In this document: in pieces, positions 1-8,141 of the stretch
How positions within the stretch are numbered: the stretch's first letter is position 1
Layout of the letters: each line of letters opens with the position of its first letter
From: an uncultured Prochlorococcus sp.
GTDB lineage: Bacteria > Cyanobacteriota > Cyanobacteriia > PCC-6307 > Cyanobiaceae
NCBI GenBank assembly: GCA_902634795.1
Contig: CACPLK010000005.1
Span: forward strand, 1 to 51,991
DNA: 51,991 nucleotides
Direction of reading: 5' to 3'
The notes under the pieces: model-generated
Told to the model about the DNA's origin: nothing
The model's input: only the letters and a program-made list of their open reading frames with translations
The model's database searches: none
Made by a program: the position numbers and the translations under genes

Positions 1-1095
1 GACCCACTAAGAAGAGAACTCGACAAAGAATACGTCAAGGACGTTTCAAGATTAAGAGAGAATTTTGCAGTACTAACTTGCGGGGAACATGATGGCAAGA
101 GAGGTGTTAATCGTTTAGTTGAAAAGGCACTTAATTCAAAAACAACAGCAAAAGAAAAAGGCTTTTATTTACCTGGACTTGCAGCATGTGGAGTTGAATT
201 TCAAGATAGATTTAGTAATTTATCTCATCCAGGTATCAACGATAATGAAATTAACTTTTTAGCAAAAGTTCCAAATATGATGCGTTCAAGGTTAACTAAT
301 GAATTAAAAATCTTCTTACCAAATCTATCAAATGAACAAAGAAATAAATTAATTGATGTAGCTGTATGTGATACGCGATTTACTCCAACTTTAAACTTTA
401 ATGAAATATTTAGCTATGTAAAAGATGATTTAAAAAAGGTAAAGGATTTACAATTGATTATGGAAAACATAATGAATAATTTACTAGAAGATTCTAAAAA
501 ATTTGGATTAGATAACTCTTTTTATCTGCATTTGATGCCAAATCTAGGATTAAGAGATGGAAGAGAAATAATGAAATATTCAACTCAAAATGAATTCGGG
601 ACAACGGATATTCAGTTTATAATCAAGGGTGCAATAAAAGAAGCAGGTCTTTTATTGCTATTAAATAAATATATATCAAAAAAAACTGGTGTTTATCCTT
701 TCGGTGAGAACTTTAACGTCAGGAATGCTCCAAAGACACTTAATAAATTAATAGACCTATGCAAAGATAAAATCCCTAGTGATCAAATGCCACTGCTTAT
801 AGGAGTTGGTGACACTGTAACTTCGGTTCAAGATCATAAAGATAATTCCTGGCTAAGGGGTGGAAGTGATAGAGGTTTCTTAACATTGATCCAAAGGTTG
901 GGAGAGTCATATAAGAAAGAGAATCAAGTTGTATTTGTTAACAGCTGCAACGAAGAGGTATTAAGACCAAGAATTAAAGGGACTGATATGAGAGGTATAA
1001 GCGATCCTAATGATGATTTAAAATTCAATATGATTATAAATGATGGACCAAAAGAATATATACAGTGGTTTAAACAATTAGCTAGTAACTTTTAG
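1..1095 (+). CDS. stpA: Glucosylglycerol-phosphate phosphatase, 3' part (5' end off window)
   Basis: The frame is open from base 1, so this is the last 364 residues of a longer protein. It should remove phosphate from glucosylglycerol-3-phosphate, the last step in making the compatible solute glucosylglycerol in the cytoplasm. The match to cyanobacterial StpA/GgpP as I recall it is collinear: DPLRRELD near the start, GEHDGKRGV, YLPGLAACGVEFQDR, the GTTD segment and the GVGDTVTS motif about 95 residues before the end. By that comparison roughly 40 N-terminal residues are missing, including the DxD nucleophile motif expected there. No partner synthase (ggpS) lies in the window, so its in vivo substrate could differ. 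Family assignment is confident; the physiological role is inferred. Confidence 0.85.
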   Translation, partial: DPLRRELDKEYVKDVSRLRENFAVLTCGEHDGKRGVNRLVEKALNSKTTAKEKGFYLPGLAACGVEFQDRFSNLSHPGINDNEINFLAKVPNMMRSRLTNELKIFLPNLSNEQRNKLIDVAVCDTRFTPTLNFNEIFSYVKDDLKKVKDLQLIMENIMNNLLEDSKKFGLDNSFYLHLMPNLGLRDGREIMKYSTQNEFGTTDIQFIIKGAIKEAGLLLLLNKYISKKTGVYPFGENFNVRNAPKTLNKLIDLCKDKIPSDQMPLLIGVGDTVTSVQDHKDNSWLRGGSDRGFLTLIQRLGESYKKENQVVFVNSCNEEVLRPRIKGTDMRGISDPNDDLKFNMIINDGPKEYIQWFKQLASNF

Positions 1096-1147
1096 CTTAT
1101 TAATAAAAATTTTTATAAAATATTCGTACTTAAATAAATATTTCAAC

Positions 1148-1153
1148 TATAAT
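1148..1153 (+). promoter_or_regulatory. Candidate -10 box for arsS
   Basis: A perfect TATAAT lies 36 bases before the arsS start, in the 94-base gap after stpA. No good -35 hexamer sits at the right distance. The surrounding sequence is so AT-rich that chance matches are common, so this is only a candidate. Confidence 0.25.
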
Positions 1154-1189
1154 AAATTAACTCGCGGTTTATTTTATATATAGATCTCT

Positions 1190-2134
1190 ATGGAGATAAC
1201 TAAAACAGAATTCCCAAGAATCAAAAGAGACTATCTTGATACGTTGCAAATCAATATAGGTTATAAATGTAATCAAGCATGTAGTCATTGTCATGTTGAT
1301 TCTAGTCCGAGCAGAACAGAAATGATGAGCGATGATATTATAAAACTTATACCTAAAGTTATAAGGTCTAACAATATTAAACTGCTAGATATCACAGGCG
1401 GAGCTCCCGAACTTCATCCTAAATTCAAACAGTTAGTAAAAGAAGTACGTAATCTTAATGTTGAAGTCATGGATAGATGTAATTTAACAATACTTACAGA
1501 GCCAGGTTATGAACATTTAGCAAATTTCTTAGCATCAAATAAAGTGCAAATAACAGCATCCCTTCCTTGTTATCTAGAGGATAATGTAGACAAGCAGCGG
1601 GGTAAAGGTGTTTTTGAAAAAAGTATATTAGCTCTTAAACAGCTTAATTCTTTTGGCTATGGAATGAAAGATAAAGGTCTCCTTTTGAATCTAGTTTACA
1701 ATCCAAATGCTCCACAACTTCCACCATCCCAAAAAGAATTAGAAGAAACTTATAGACGAGAACTAAAAGAAAGGTATGGTATTTTTTTCTCGAATTTATT
1801 TGTTTTAGCTAATATGCCAATTAATAGATACGAAAACTATTTAAAGAGAATTGGAAAACTTAAAGAATATAACAAATTACTCAAAGATAATCATAATCCC
1901 GGGAATCTTAACTCAGTAATGTGTAGAACAACTCTAAGTGTTGATTGGAAAGGTTATCTATATGATTGTGATTTCAACCAACAACTTGGAATGAAGAGAT
2001 ATGGGAAAATCAAGCATCTTGATGACCTATTAATTCCACTTGTCTCTTTAAAAAATAATCCTATTTCAATAGGAAATCATTGTTTTGGCTGCACTGCTGG
2101 AGCTGGTTCAAGTTGTGGTGGGGAATTAACTTAA
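1190..2134 (+). CDS. arsS: Arsenosugar biosynthesis radical SAM protein ArsS
   Basis: A 314-residue radical S-adenosylmethionine enzyme. The [4Fe-4S] cluster motif CNQACSHC gives cysteines 27, 31 and 34 in CxxxCxxC spacing, followed by a glycine-rich SAM segment (DITGGAPELH). The C-terminal half is the DUF3641-type domain and ends in CFGCTAGAGSSCGG, with cysteines 298, 301 and 309, which is typical of ArsS. Known family role: forming the carbon-arsenic bond to the adenosyl group that leads to oxo-arsenosugars, a detoxification route in phytoplankton. In many genomes an arsenite methyltransferase gene is next door; none is present here. The gene follows stpA on the same strand after 94 bases, and its stop is 10 bases from the convergent Fur-family gene. 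Confidence 0.9.
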   Translation: MEITKTEFPRIKRDYLDTLQINIGYKCNQACSHCHVDSSPSRTEMMSDDIIKLIPKVIRSNNIKLLDITGGAPELHPKFKQLVKEVRNLNVEVMDRCNLTILTEPGYEHLANFLASNKVQITASLPCYLEDNVDKQRGKGVFEKSILALKQLNSFGYGMKDKGLLLNLVYNPNAPQLPPSQKELEETYRRELKERYGIFFSNLFVLANMPINRYENYLKRIGKLKEYNKLLKDNHNPGNLNSVMCRTTLSVDWKGYLYDCDFNQQLGMKRYGKIKHLDDLLIPLVSLKNNPISIGNHCFGCTAGAGSSCGGELT

Positions 2135-2144
2135 AAACCAAGGT

Positions 2145-2603
2145 TTATTTGTTAAGGCACATCGGACATAATGCTCTTACGTTTAACGATGATTCCAACA
2201 ATTTAAATCCGAAATTTTTAGCTGCAGCTTTACCAGCATTAATAACATCGTTATTTTCAAACTCTTCAGTTCTACCGCAGCGGATGCAAATCAAATGATG
2301 ATGATCTGGATGATCATGACTAAGCAATTCAAACCTATTCCCCCCCTCACTTAAATCAAGCTCATTAAGAAAGGTCATCTTGACCAAGAGTCTTAAAGTC
2401 CTGTAAATAGTCGCTAGAGATACCTTCTCCCCAGAAATTGTTAATTTGGAATGTACCTCCTCCGCACTGAGATGAATTCCAGAGCCAATCTCTTCAAATA
2501 AAGAAAGAACCTTTTTCCTTTGAGGGGTCATCCTTTTGCCATCTGAACGAAGTCCAGATTCAAAAGGAGAAGGATGGGTACGATAGGAAGAAGGGGAACT
2601 CAA
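2145..2603 (-). CDS. Fur-family transcriptional regulator
   Basis: A 152-residue Fur-type repressor: an N-terminal winged helix (about residues 20-85, with SLATIYRTLRLL as the recognition region) and a C-terminal metal-binding dimerisation domain with HDHPDHHHLICIRCG. Two CxxC pairs (C106/C109 and C146/C149) make the structural zinc site of PerR and Zur types. The first usable start is TTG at 2603. An ATG at 2531 would remove the first 24 residues, but marine cyanobacterial relatives, as I recall them, carry such an N-terminal extension. Whether it senses iron, zinc or peroxide cannot be decided from sequence. An inverted repeat lies just upstream and may be its own operator. Confidence 0.85.
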   Translation of the reverse strand: MSSPSSYRTHPSPFESGLRSDGKRMTPQRKKVLSLFEEIGSGIHLSAEEVHSKLTISGEKVSLATIYRTLRLLVKMTFLNELDLSEGGNRFELLSHDHPDHHHLICIRCGRTEEFENNDVINAGKAAAKNFGFKLLESSLNVRALCPMCLNK

Positions 2604-2614
2604 TATCAGCCTTA

Positions 2615-2644
2615 TTTTCTCAATAGTTTAGCGTAATGAGAAAA
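2615..2644. promoter_or_regulatory. Inverted repeat upstream of the Fur-family gene
   Basis: TTTTCTCA (2615-2622) and TGAGAAAA (2637-2644) form a perfect 8-base inverted repeat with a 14-base spacer, 12 to 41 bases ahead of the regulator start. Flanking CAGCC and GCCTG extend the symmetry imperfectly. It lies in the gap shared with the divergent cysteine-hydrolase gene. It could be an operator or an mRNA hairpin. It does not resemble the usual TGATAAT-type Fur or Zur box. Confidence 0.35.
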
Positions 2645-2744
2645 GCCTGCAACAAACAAAGATCTAAAAATAGTGTTTCAATTAATAATGGTGTCTAAGT
2701 GTATTAAATGATTTATATTTAAAATTGATAAATGACATTCTCAA

Positions 2745-3356
2745 ATGGAACAATTTTTTAAAAAAATATCAACCATAAAAAAAGTCAATAATAATAATAG
2801 CAAGACATTATTAGAGGATGAAACTCTACTACTCATAGTAGATATGCAGCAAAAGCTTATAAGTAATATTAAAGGCAATCAATTATTAATATTTAATATT
2901 AAAAAGCTTATAGATACATGCAATTTACTAAATGTTCGTATCGCTATTACGGAACAAAATCCATTGAAGCTTGGCATGACATTAGAATCAATTTTAGATA
3001 ATAATGAATACCCCAAATTTGATAAAATGGAATTTAGCTGCTGCGAAAATAGAAACTTTATAAATTATATAAATGAATATAATTTTAAAAATATTATAGT
3101 TTGTGGAATCGAGAGTCATATATGTATACTTCAGACATCTATTAATCTTTTAAAAAAAGGTTTTAATATACTAATTCCAAGGGATGCTATTGGGAGTAGA
3201 AATGAAATAGACAATGATACTGCTTTTTTAAGGCTTATATTAGCTGGAGCAGTCGCATCCACGACTGAAAGTCTAATATGTGAATTATGTAAGACCTCTA
3301 ACAGAATAGAGTTTAGGGAGATTAGTAAGATTTTGAAAAATTCATTTTCAAATTAA
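2745..3356 (+). CDS. Isochorismatase-family cysteine hydrolase
   Basis: A 203-residue protein of the isochorismatase/nicotinamidase superfamily, cytoplasmic. The catalytic triad is intact: D33 in LLIVDMQQKL, K94 in KFDKMEFS and C127 in GIESHICILQ, with the usual cis-peptide region just before the cysteine. The length fits the small YcaC-like branch. Substrates in this family range from nicotinamide to isochorismate and N-carbamoyl compounds, and nothing here fixes which applies. It is divergent from the Fur-family gene across a 141-base gap, so the two could share regulation. The first 20 residues are lysine/asparagine-rich and poorly conserved-looking; the ATG at 2745 is the only obvious start. 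Confidence 0.8.
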   Translation: MEQFFKKISTIKKVNNNNSKTLLEDETLLLIVDMQQKLISNIKGNQLLIFNIKKLIDTCNLLNVRIAITEQNPLKLGMTLESILDNNEYPKFDKMEFSCCENRNFINYINEYNFKNIIVCGIESHICILQTSINLLKKGFNILIPRDAIGSRNEIDNDTAFLRLILAGAVASTTESLICELCKTSNRIEFREISKILKNSFSN

Positions 3357-3421
3357 ATAATAAGAAAATGTCTAGACAAATAATTTTTTTCAGGCAGTCT
3401 GAAGAAAAGTAATTTGGCATC

Positions 3422-4438
3422 ATGGATGATTTTTATAAAAACATCATTATTTCATTACTTACTTTTAGTATAGGTTGCATTATTTCCCTCATAAGTCCAA
3501 AAATCCTAAAAAAGATTTTAAGGAGAATAACCTCTGCCACACAAAGCAAAACAGATGACTACATAGCAACTCTTTTAATTGAGACTATTAAGCCTTTAGG
3601 GTTTATCTTAAGCTTTATAGTTGCATGGAAAATTTTATTAATTGGTGGAATAGTAGATAAGACATTAATAGGTATTAGTAAGTTTCTATGTCTAATTTAT
3701 ATTGTCAGATTTGTAAATAGAGTATTTTTGAAAATAATTCAAAGATGGGCTAGCAAAATCAATGATAGATCTATTAGCGAAATGATTCGTTCACTTAGTC
3801 CAATGGTTGGTGCCTCAGTTTGGAGCCTCGGAGTTATTTTTTATCTTCAAAATATGGGCGTCCAAATGGCAGCTATTTGGGCTCTATTAAGTGCAGGAGG
3901 AATAGGGGCAGGCCTCGCATTAAAAGAGCCTGTTCAAGAGTTCTTCGAATACATAACGATTCTGCTTGATAAACCATTTCAAAGTGGACAGTTTATACAC
4001 ATTGATGGAATCTGGGCAAAAGTTGAGAGTGTAGGTGTTAGATCTACACGCTTAAGAAGTATTAACGGAGAAGCAATCGTAATGAGCAATAGCAGGCTAA
4101 CAAATGGTGTAATCTCAAATTATGCTGAGATGAAGAAAAGAAGGCTAGTTCATAAATTGGGTGTGGTCTATGAAACTACATATGAACAAACAAAAAACAT
4201 CCCTATGATGATCAAAAATATCGTTGATAAAACTGAAAATGCGATTTTCGACAGATGTCATTTTATCGAATTCGCAAATAGTAGTCTGGATTTTGAGCTT
4301 GTCTATTACATTCCGACAAGTGATTATCTTCAAGCGATGTCAGCCCAACAAGAAATTAATCTAGAAATCATGAAGAAGTTCCAAAATGAAAATATTAACT
4401 TCGCATATCCAACCCAAACAATTCATGTGAATAAATAA
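3422..4438 (+). CDS. MscS-family mechanosensitive ion channel
   Basis: A 338-residue small-conductance mechanosensitive channel of the plasma membrane, which releases solutes on hypo-osmotic shock. Hydrophobic segments occur at about residues 5-25, 60-80, 85-105 and 130-150. They are followed by the glycine/alanine-rich pore helix (WALLSAGGIGAGLALKEPV) and the cytoplasmic beta domain (DKPFQSGQFIHIDG, then VGVRSTRLRSINGEAIVMSN). Length and order are normal for the family. It stands alone on this strand, 65 bases after the cysteine hydrolase, and converges on the SDR gene with a 7-base gap. The presence of a channel a few genes from an osmolyte gene (stpA) fits osmotic control but does not prove a link. 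Confidence 0.88.
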   Translation: MDDFYKNIIISLLTFSIGCIISLISPKILKKILRRITSATQSKTDDYIATLLIETIKPLGFILSFIVAWKILLIGGIVDKTLIGISKFLCLIYIVRFVNRVFLKIIQRWASKINDRSISEMIRSLSPMVGASVWSLGVIFYLQNMGVQMAAIWALLSAGGIGAGLALKEPVQEFFEYITILLDKPFQSGQFIHIDGIWAKVESVGVRSTRLRSINGEAIVMSNSRLTNGVISNYAEMKKRRLVHKLGVVYETTYEQTKNIPMMIKNIVDKTENAIFDRCHFIEFANSSLDFELVYYIPTSDYLQAMSAQQEINLEIMKKFQNENINFAYPTQTIHVNK

Positions 4439-4445
4439 GAGATTT

Positions 4446-5468
4446 TCATCTAACTATTTTATCTATTAGAGATTTAGATAAATCCCATAAATTGTCAGAT
4501 AAATCTTCTCTCTTAGCATCATTGCTGATATCAGTTTTTTCAAAAATAAATTTACCTGATGAAATTATTTTATTACTATAATAATTGAATCCTGGTTTTT
4601 TATATTTACATAAACAGGCTAAATTACTTAAAATCAACCCTGCTTCTTTATTTGATGAAGTTATTCTTAAAATATCTCTAGCTAAAAAAGCGAATAATAA
4701 TTGTCCTAATTGATTGTATTTTCTGCTATATCTAAAAAACCCTTGACTATCTCTAGAGATCACCAAGCCTGGAGCCCATGCAATAACGGGGATTAAAAAA
4801 TTTTTTTTAATCAAGTAAGAACTTAATTTTTTGGCAAAAAGAATGTTACATAATTTACTATCTTTATAAGCTTTATCAGCATTAAATTTATATCCATCAA
4901 TCATCTCAAATCCAGCACCAGATTGTAATCCTTTTAAGTTTCCTAAGCAGGCCTTCGCTCCAACTTTCCCTCCAGGACTATTAGGATTATGAACTTCTGA
5001 AGAGGTGATAATTATTTTTGGATCATTACTTGTATCTAACAAAGATAAAATCTTTTGAGTCAGATAGAAATGTGATAAATGATTGACTGCAAAAGTTAAT
5101 TCAATTCCCTGAGTTGATCTTCGAGGTGTTTTTGATCCTGTGTATTGAAGACCGGCATTTAAGATTAAAACATCAATCTTCACACTTCTCATTTTAAGTT
5201 TATAATATAGCGAATCAATACTTTTCAAATCGGAAAGATCCATAATTGGAGTAAAAATCTCTCCTTTCTTAGAAAATTCAAGTGGATATTGATTAAATAT
5301 ATTTGTCAATACTTCATTCGCTCTAAATATATTTTTACATGGTAAAATTATATTGTGACCAAGGGAAATTAAATTTATAACTGCTTGATAACCAATACCT
5401 GATGAACCACCTGTTATAAAAATAGTTAAAGGTTTATGTTTTTTTGAACTATTGGATTTTTTAGACAT
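4446..5468 (-). CDS. Protochlorophyllide-reductase-like short-chain dehydrogenase
   Basis: A 340-residue NAD(P)-binding short-chain dehydrogenase. The nucleotide motif TGGSSGIGY is at residues 19-27, NAG at 104-106, and the catalytic pair is Y201 and K205 within KAYKDSKLCN. The stretch LGNLKGLQSGAG...DGYKFNADKAYKDSKLCN is strongly reminiscent of light-dependent protochlorophyllide oxidoreductase. However, where POR has PGC after the central strand, this protein has APGLV, so the conserved cysteine I expect there is absent, and the following region differs. It is therefore probably a POR paralogue with another substrate, not the chlorophyll enzyme itself. A lysine/serine-rich N terminus of about 12 residues precedes the fold. 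Confidence 0.75.
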   Translation of the reverse strand: MSKKSNSSKKHKPLTIFITGGSSGIGYQAVINLISLGHNIILPCKNIFRANEVLTNIFNQYPLEFSKKGEIFTPIMDLSDLKSIDSLYYKLKMRSVKIDVLILNAGLQYTGSKTPRRSTQGIELTFAVNHLSHFYLTQKILSLLDTSNDPKIIITSSEVHNPNSPGGKVGAKACLGNLKGLQSGAGFEMIDGYKFNADKAYKDSKLCNILFAKKLSSYLIKKNFLIPVIAWAPGLVISRDSQGFFRYSRKYNQLGQLLFAFLARDILRITSSNKEAGLILSNLACLCKYKKPGFNYYSNKIISSGKFIFEKTDISNDAKREDLSDNLWDLSKSLIDKIVR

Positions 5469-5659
5469 AGATTTATAATTTTATCATTTAATGATTTAAG
5501 AATTAAATTAAATTGTTTAATATCTCAAATTTCAATCAAAAAGTCTTCATATATACTTAAAAATAAAATAAAATCATTAAGTTGATAAAAAACATTAATA
5601 CAATTCATTGTTAATGCCATCACGAGCTATTGTTGATTCTATAGGCATAGGTGTTTAAA
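5469..5659. other. AT-rich divergent intergenic region
   Basis: The gap between the POR-like SDR and the lycopene cyclase is 301 bases. The first ~145 bases are almost pure A/T and should carry the promoters of both divergent genes. From about 5600 the composition becomes more coding-like. A 14-codon ORF starts at 5614 (ATG, ending in TAA at 5656-5658), followed by the 37-codon ORF listed separately. I see no RNA gene or clear promoter hexamer pair. Confidence 0.5.
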
Positions 5660-5773
5660 GTGGGAATCCTGGGAGCCAGTAAAATAACTAAATCTTATTC
5701 TAAGAAATCAAATCCTATTTTTGCATTCCAAGTAAACGGAAGAAATGCCAATCTTCCTAAAGGGAAGCCATGA
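5660..5773 (+). CDS. Possible 37-codon small protein overlapping crtL start
   Basis: A GTG at 5660 opens a frame of 37 codons whose TGA overlaps the lycopene cyclase start as ATGA. The peptide begins MGILGASKITKSYSKKSN and ends in NLPKGKP; it is basic, with no membrane segment. In favour: the sequence here is less AT-rich than the gap before it, and stop/start overlaps of this kind usually mean translational coupling. Against: no Shine-Dalgarno sequence is visible, the start is GTG, and I recognise no family. It could instead be leader sequence of the crtL mRNA. Confidence 0.3.
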   Translation: MGILGASKITKSYSKKSNPIFAFQVNGRNANLPKGKP

Positions 5774-7056
5774 GTACTATTGCATTAAAAGATGCTCTAG
5801 TACTAGGTTCAGGCCCAGGAGCTTTATCAATAGCGGCAGCATTGGCAAGTGAAAACTTAAATGTTGATATTTTATCGGAGCAGTCACCAGAGGAGCCTTG
5901 GCCTTTCACGTATGGCATTTGGGGTGAAGAGGTTGACGAGCTTGGGCTAAGTCATTTACTTGAACATAGATGGATAAACACTATTAGTTATTTTGGTGAA
6001 GGTGACAAGGATCCAAATTCTAAGAAAAATGAGGTTACTAAACACAATAGAGATTATGGTCTTTTTGATAAAAACAAATTACAAGCTTATTGGCTAGAAC
6101 AATGCCATAAAGCTGAAATTGAATGGCATAAAGGATCCGCAATCAACTTAGAGACTAATCAATTAATCAGCACAGTTAAAACTTCTAAGGGGAAAGAACT
6201 TAATGCTCGGTTAGTAATTGACGCCACTGGATATAAACCAGTTTTTATAAAAGCTCCTAATCAAGGGCCAGTCGCTGTTCAAACTTGTTATGGAATCGTA
6301 GGGAAATTCAACTCACCACCTGTAGAGAAAGGCCAATTTGTTCTAATGGATTATCGTTGCGACCACTTGAATCAAGAGGAGAGAAAAGAAGCGCCAACAT
6401 TTTTGTATGCAATGGATATGGGCGATGGAAAGTTTTTCTTGGAAGAAACATCCTTGGGTCTTTTCCCTCCAGTCTCACTTGATGAGTTAAAAAGAAGACT
6501 TGAGAAAAGATTAGAAACTAGAGGTTTAGAGATAAAAAGTCTTGAGCACGAAGAGCATGGTTCATATCTGCCAATGAATATGCCTATCCCTGATCTAACA
6601 CAACCAGTACTTGGCTTTGGCGGTTCTGCTGGAATGGTACATCCCGCATCGGGATACATGGTTGGGAGCCTTTTAAGAAGAGCGCCTAAAGTTGCCAAAG
6701 CACTTTCATTAGCGATGAAAGATAAGAAAGCATCCTCTGCTTCTTTAGCAAAGAAAGGTTGGCAAGTCTTATGGCCATCAGAGCTTAGAAGAAAACAAGC
6801 TATTTATAAATTTGGATTAGAAAAATTGATGCGATTCGAAGAGAAGTTGCTAAGAGGCTTCTTTGTAGAGTTTTTTAGTTTACCTAACAAGCAATGGTAT
6901 GGATTCCTTACAAATACACTTAGCCTTAAAGAATTAATCTCAGCAATGTGGAAAATGTTTAGGAAATCACCCTGGACAATCAAACAAGGCTTAATGAACA
7001 TGCATGGTAGAGAATTAAAATTATTATTTAAAGCATTATTAGTTAATAATAAATGA
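5770..7056 (+). CDS. crtL: Lycopene cyclase (CrtL type, probably beta)
   Basis: A 428-residue flavoprotein that closes the ends of lycopene to give cyclic carotenes, the precursors of zeaxanthin and alpha/beta-carotene in thylakoids. The N-terminal dinucleotide motif is VLGSGPGALS (residues 11-20), followed by the cyclase signature PWPFTYGIWGEEVDELGL and the C-terminal motif GFGGSAGMVHPASGYMVG. Prochlorococcus carries two such enzymes, beta and epsilon/bifunctional. I favour beta but cannot prove it from this copy alone. An in-frame stop 10 bases upstream (5758-5760) rules out an extended start. The stop overlaps the next gene as ATGA, so the two are co-transcribed and probably translationally coupled. 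Confidence 0.88.
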   Translation: MSTIALKDALVLGSGPGALSIAAALASENLNVDILSEQSPEEPWPFTYGIWGEEVDELGLSHLLEHRWINTISYFGEGDKDPNSKKNEVTKHNRDYGLFDKNKLQAYWLEQCHKAEIEWHKGSAINLETNQLISTVKTSKGKELNARLVIDATGYKPVFIKAPNQGPVAVQTCYGIVGKFNSPPVEKGQFVLMDYRCDHLNQEERKEAPTFLYAMDMGDGKFFLEETSLGLFPPVSLDELKRRLEKRLETRGLEIKSLEHEEHGSYLPMNMPIPDLTQPVLGFGGSAGMVHPASGYMVGSLLRRAPKVAKALSLAMKDKKASSASLAKKGWQVLWPSELRRKQAIYKFGLEKLMRFEEKLLRGFFVEFFSLPNKQWYGFLTNTLSLKELISAMWKMFRKSPWTIKQGLMNMHGRELKLLFKALLVNNK

Positions 7057-7766
7057 GAAATATTCTTATAAGTGGAGCAAGCAGAGGTATAGGTAAAGCA
7101 ATAGCATTAGAACTACTTAAAAAAGGACATTATTTAAGCTTAGGAGTAAGAAAAAAAGAAAATTTAATTAATACACCCTTAGATCCAAAATTAAATAATC
7201 CAGAAAGTTTTTTGGTACATAGGTATGATGCAACTGATCAAAATTCATCAAAGTTATGGGTAGAGCGCACAGTCAAAACTTTTAAAAATATTGATACTAT
7301 TATTCATTGTGCTGGGATTTTAAAAAAAACAAATTTAATATTCAATGACAATGAAATTAAGGATATTGAAGATATATGGAAAGTTAATGTGATGGGTCCT
7401 TGGATATTAACAAAACACGCTTGGAAGTATTTATCACTTAGTAATTCAGCACGAATTATTGTATTAGTATCGATGAGTGGAAAACGATCAAAGGGTAACT
7501 TAGCTAGCTATTCAATGAGTAAATTCGCTTTAATGAGCTTATGCCAAACCATGAGAAATGAAGGATGGGAAAAAGGTATTAGAGTTACAGCTATTTGCCC
7601 AGGCTGGGTAAATACTGACATGGCAAAAGAAATAAATAATTTCCCCAAAAAAGATATGATTCAGACAAATGATATTGCAAGTATTTGTTCCAATTTACTG
7701 GATTTACCAAACAGTTCTGTTCCTTTTGAAATTGCAATAAATTGTCAACTTGAAACAATCATGTAG
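7053..7766 (+). CDS. Short-chain dehydrogenase/reductase
   Basis: A 237-residue classical SDR. The cofactor motif SGASRGIGKA occupies residues 7-16, HCAG follows at 85-88, and the active site is S140 with Y153 and K157 (SYSMSKFALMSL). The C-terminal CPGWVNTDMA loop is standard. An arginine at residue 11, next to the glycine motif, suggests NADPH use. The substrate is unknown. Its start overlaps the lycopene cyclase stop by 4 bases, so it is made from the same mRNA. A role on a carotenoid or other lipid-like product is possible but is inference from position only. It ends 15 bases from a convergent membrane-protein gene. Confidence 0.82.
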   Translation: MRNILISGASRGIGKAIALELLKKGHYLSLGVRKKENLINTPLDPKLNNPESFLVHRYDATDQNSSKLWVERTVKTFKNIDTIIHCAGILKKTNLIFNDNEIKDIEDIWKVNVMGPWILTKHAWKYLSLSNSARIIVLVSMSGKRSKGNLASYSMSKFALMSLCQTMRNEGWEKGIRVTAICPGWVNTDMAKEINNFPKKDMIQTNDIASICSNLLDLPNSSVPFEIAINCQLETIM

Positions 7767-7781
7767 AATAAAAATTATTTT

Positions 7782-8036
7782 TTAAATAGGATTACTAGTT
7801 CTTTTAAATGAATTAAACACTCCCAGAATTGCCTTACGGAGATACTTATGAAAATAATTTCTATAAAAACTTCCTATAGCTTTACCTACTGAATACGTTC
7901 TTTGTATAAGACCAACTAAAAAATTAAAGAGCCATAAACAGATTAAAACAGTAAGAGCCAAAGAAGTGATTGAGTAAACCTTATTAAGCTGTTCTTGTAT
8001 AGGCTCTAAGAATTGAAGATAATCAGAAATGTTCAT
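7782..8036 (-). CDS. Small single-span membrane protein, unknown
   Basis: An 84-residue protein I cannot assign to a family. Residues about 23-45 (SITSLALTVLICLWLFNFLVGL) form one clear transmembrane helix. The C-terminal third is basic (RNYFHKYLRKAILG, FKRTS), which predicts the C terminus on the cytoplasmic side. Compact one-span proteins of this kind are common in Prochlorococcus genomes. The ATG at 8036 is the only sensible start. No Shine-Dalgarno sequence is evident. It may be co-transcribed with the gene ending at 8142, which is 105 bases upstream on the same strand. Confidence 0.6.
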   Translation of the reverse strand: MNISDYLQFLEPIQEQLNKVYSITSLALTVLICLWLFNFLVGLIQRTYSVGKAIGSFYRNYFHKYLRKAILGVFNSFKRTSNPI

Positions 8037-8141
8037 ATTCGCTAAAGGTCATTAGCTATTAAACATATTTATAGCTATAATTTGATAATTAAGCAAGAAG
8101 TTATAAATTATATGTATAGAAATAAAAAATAATTATTTAGA

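Noticed and set aside
2080-2298. Forward ORF bridging the ends of arsS and the Fur-family gene
   Set aside because: It is made of the other frames of two clear genes and has no independent support.
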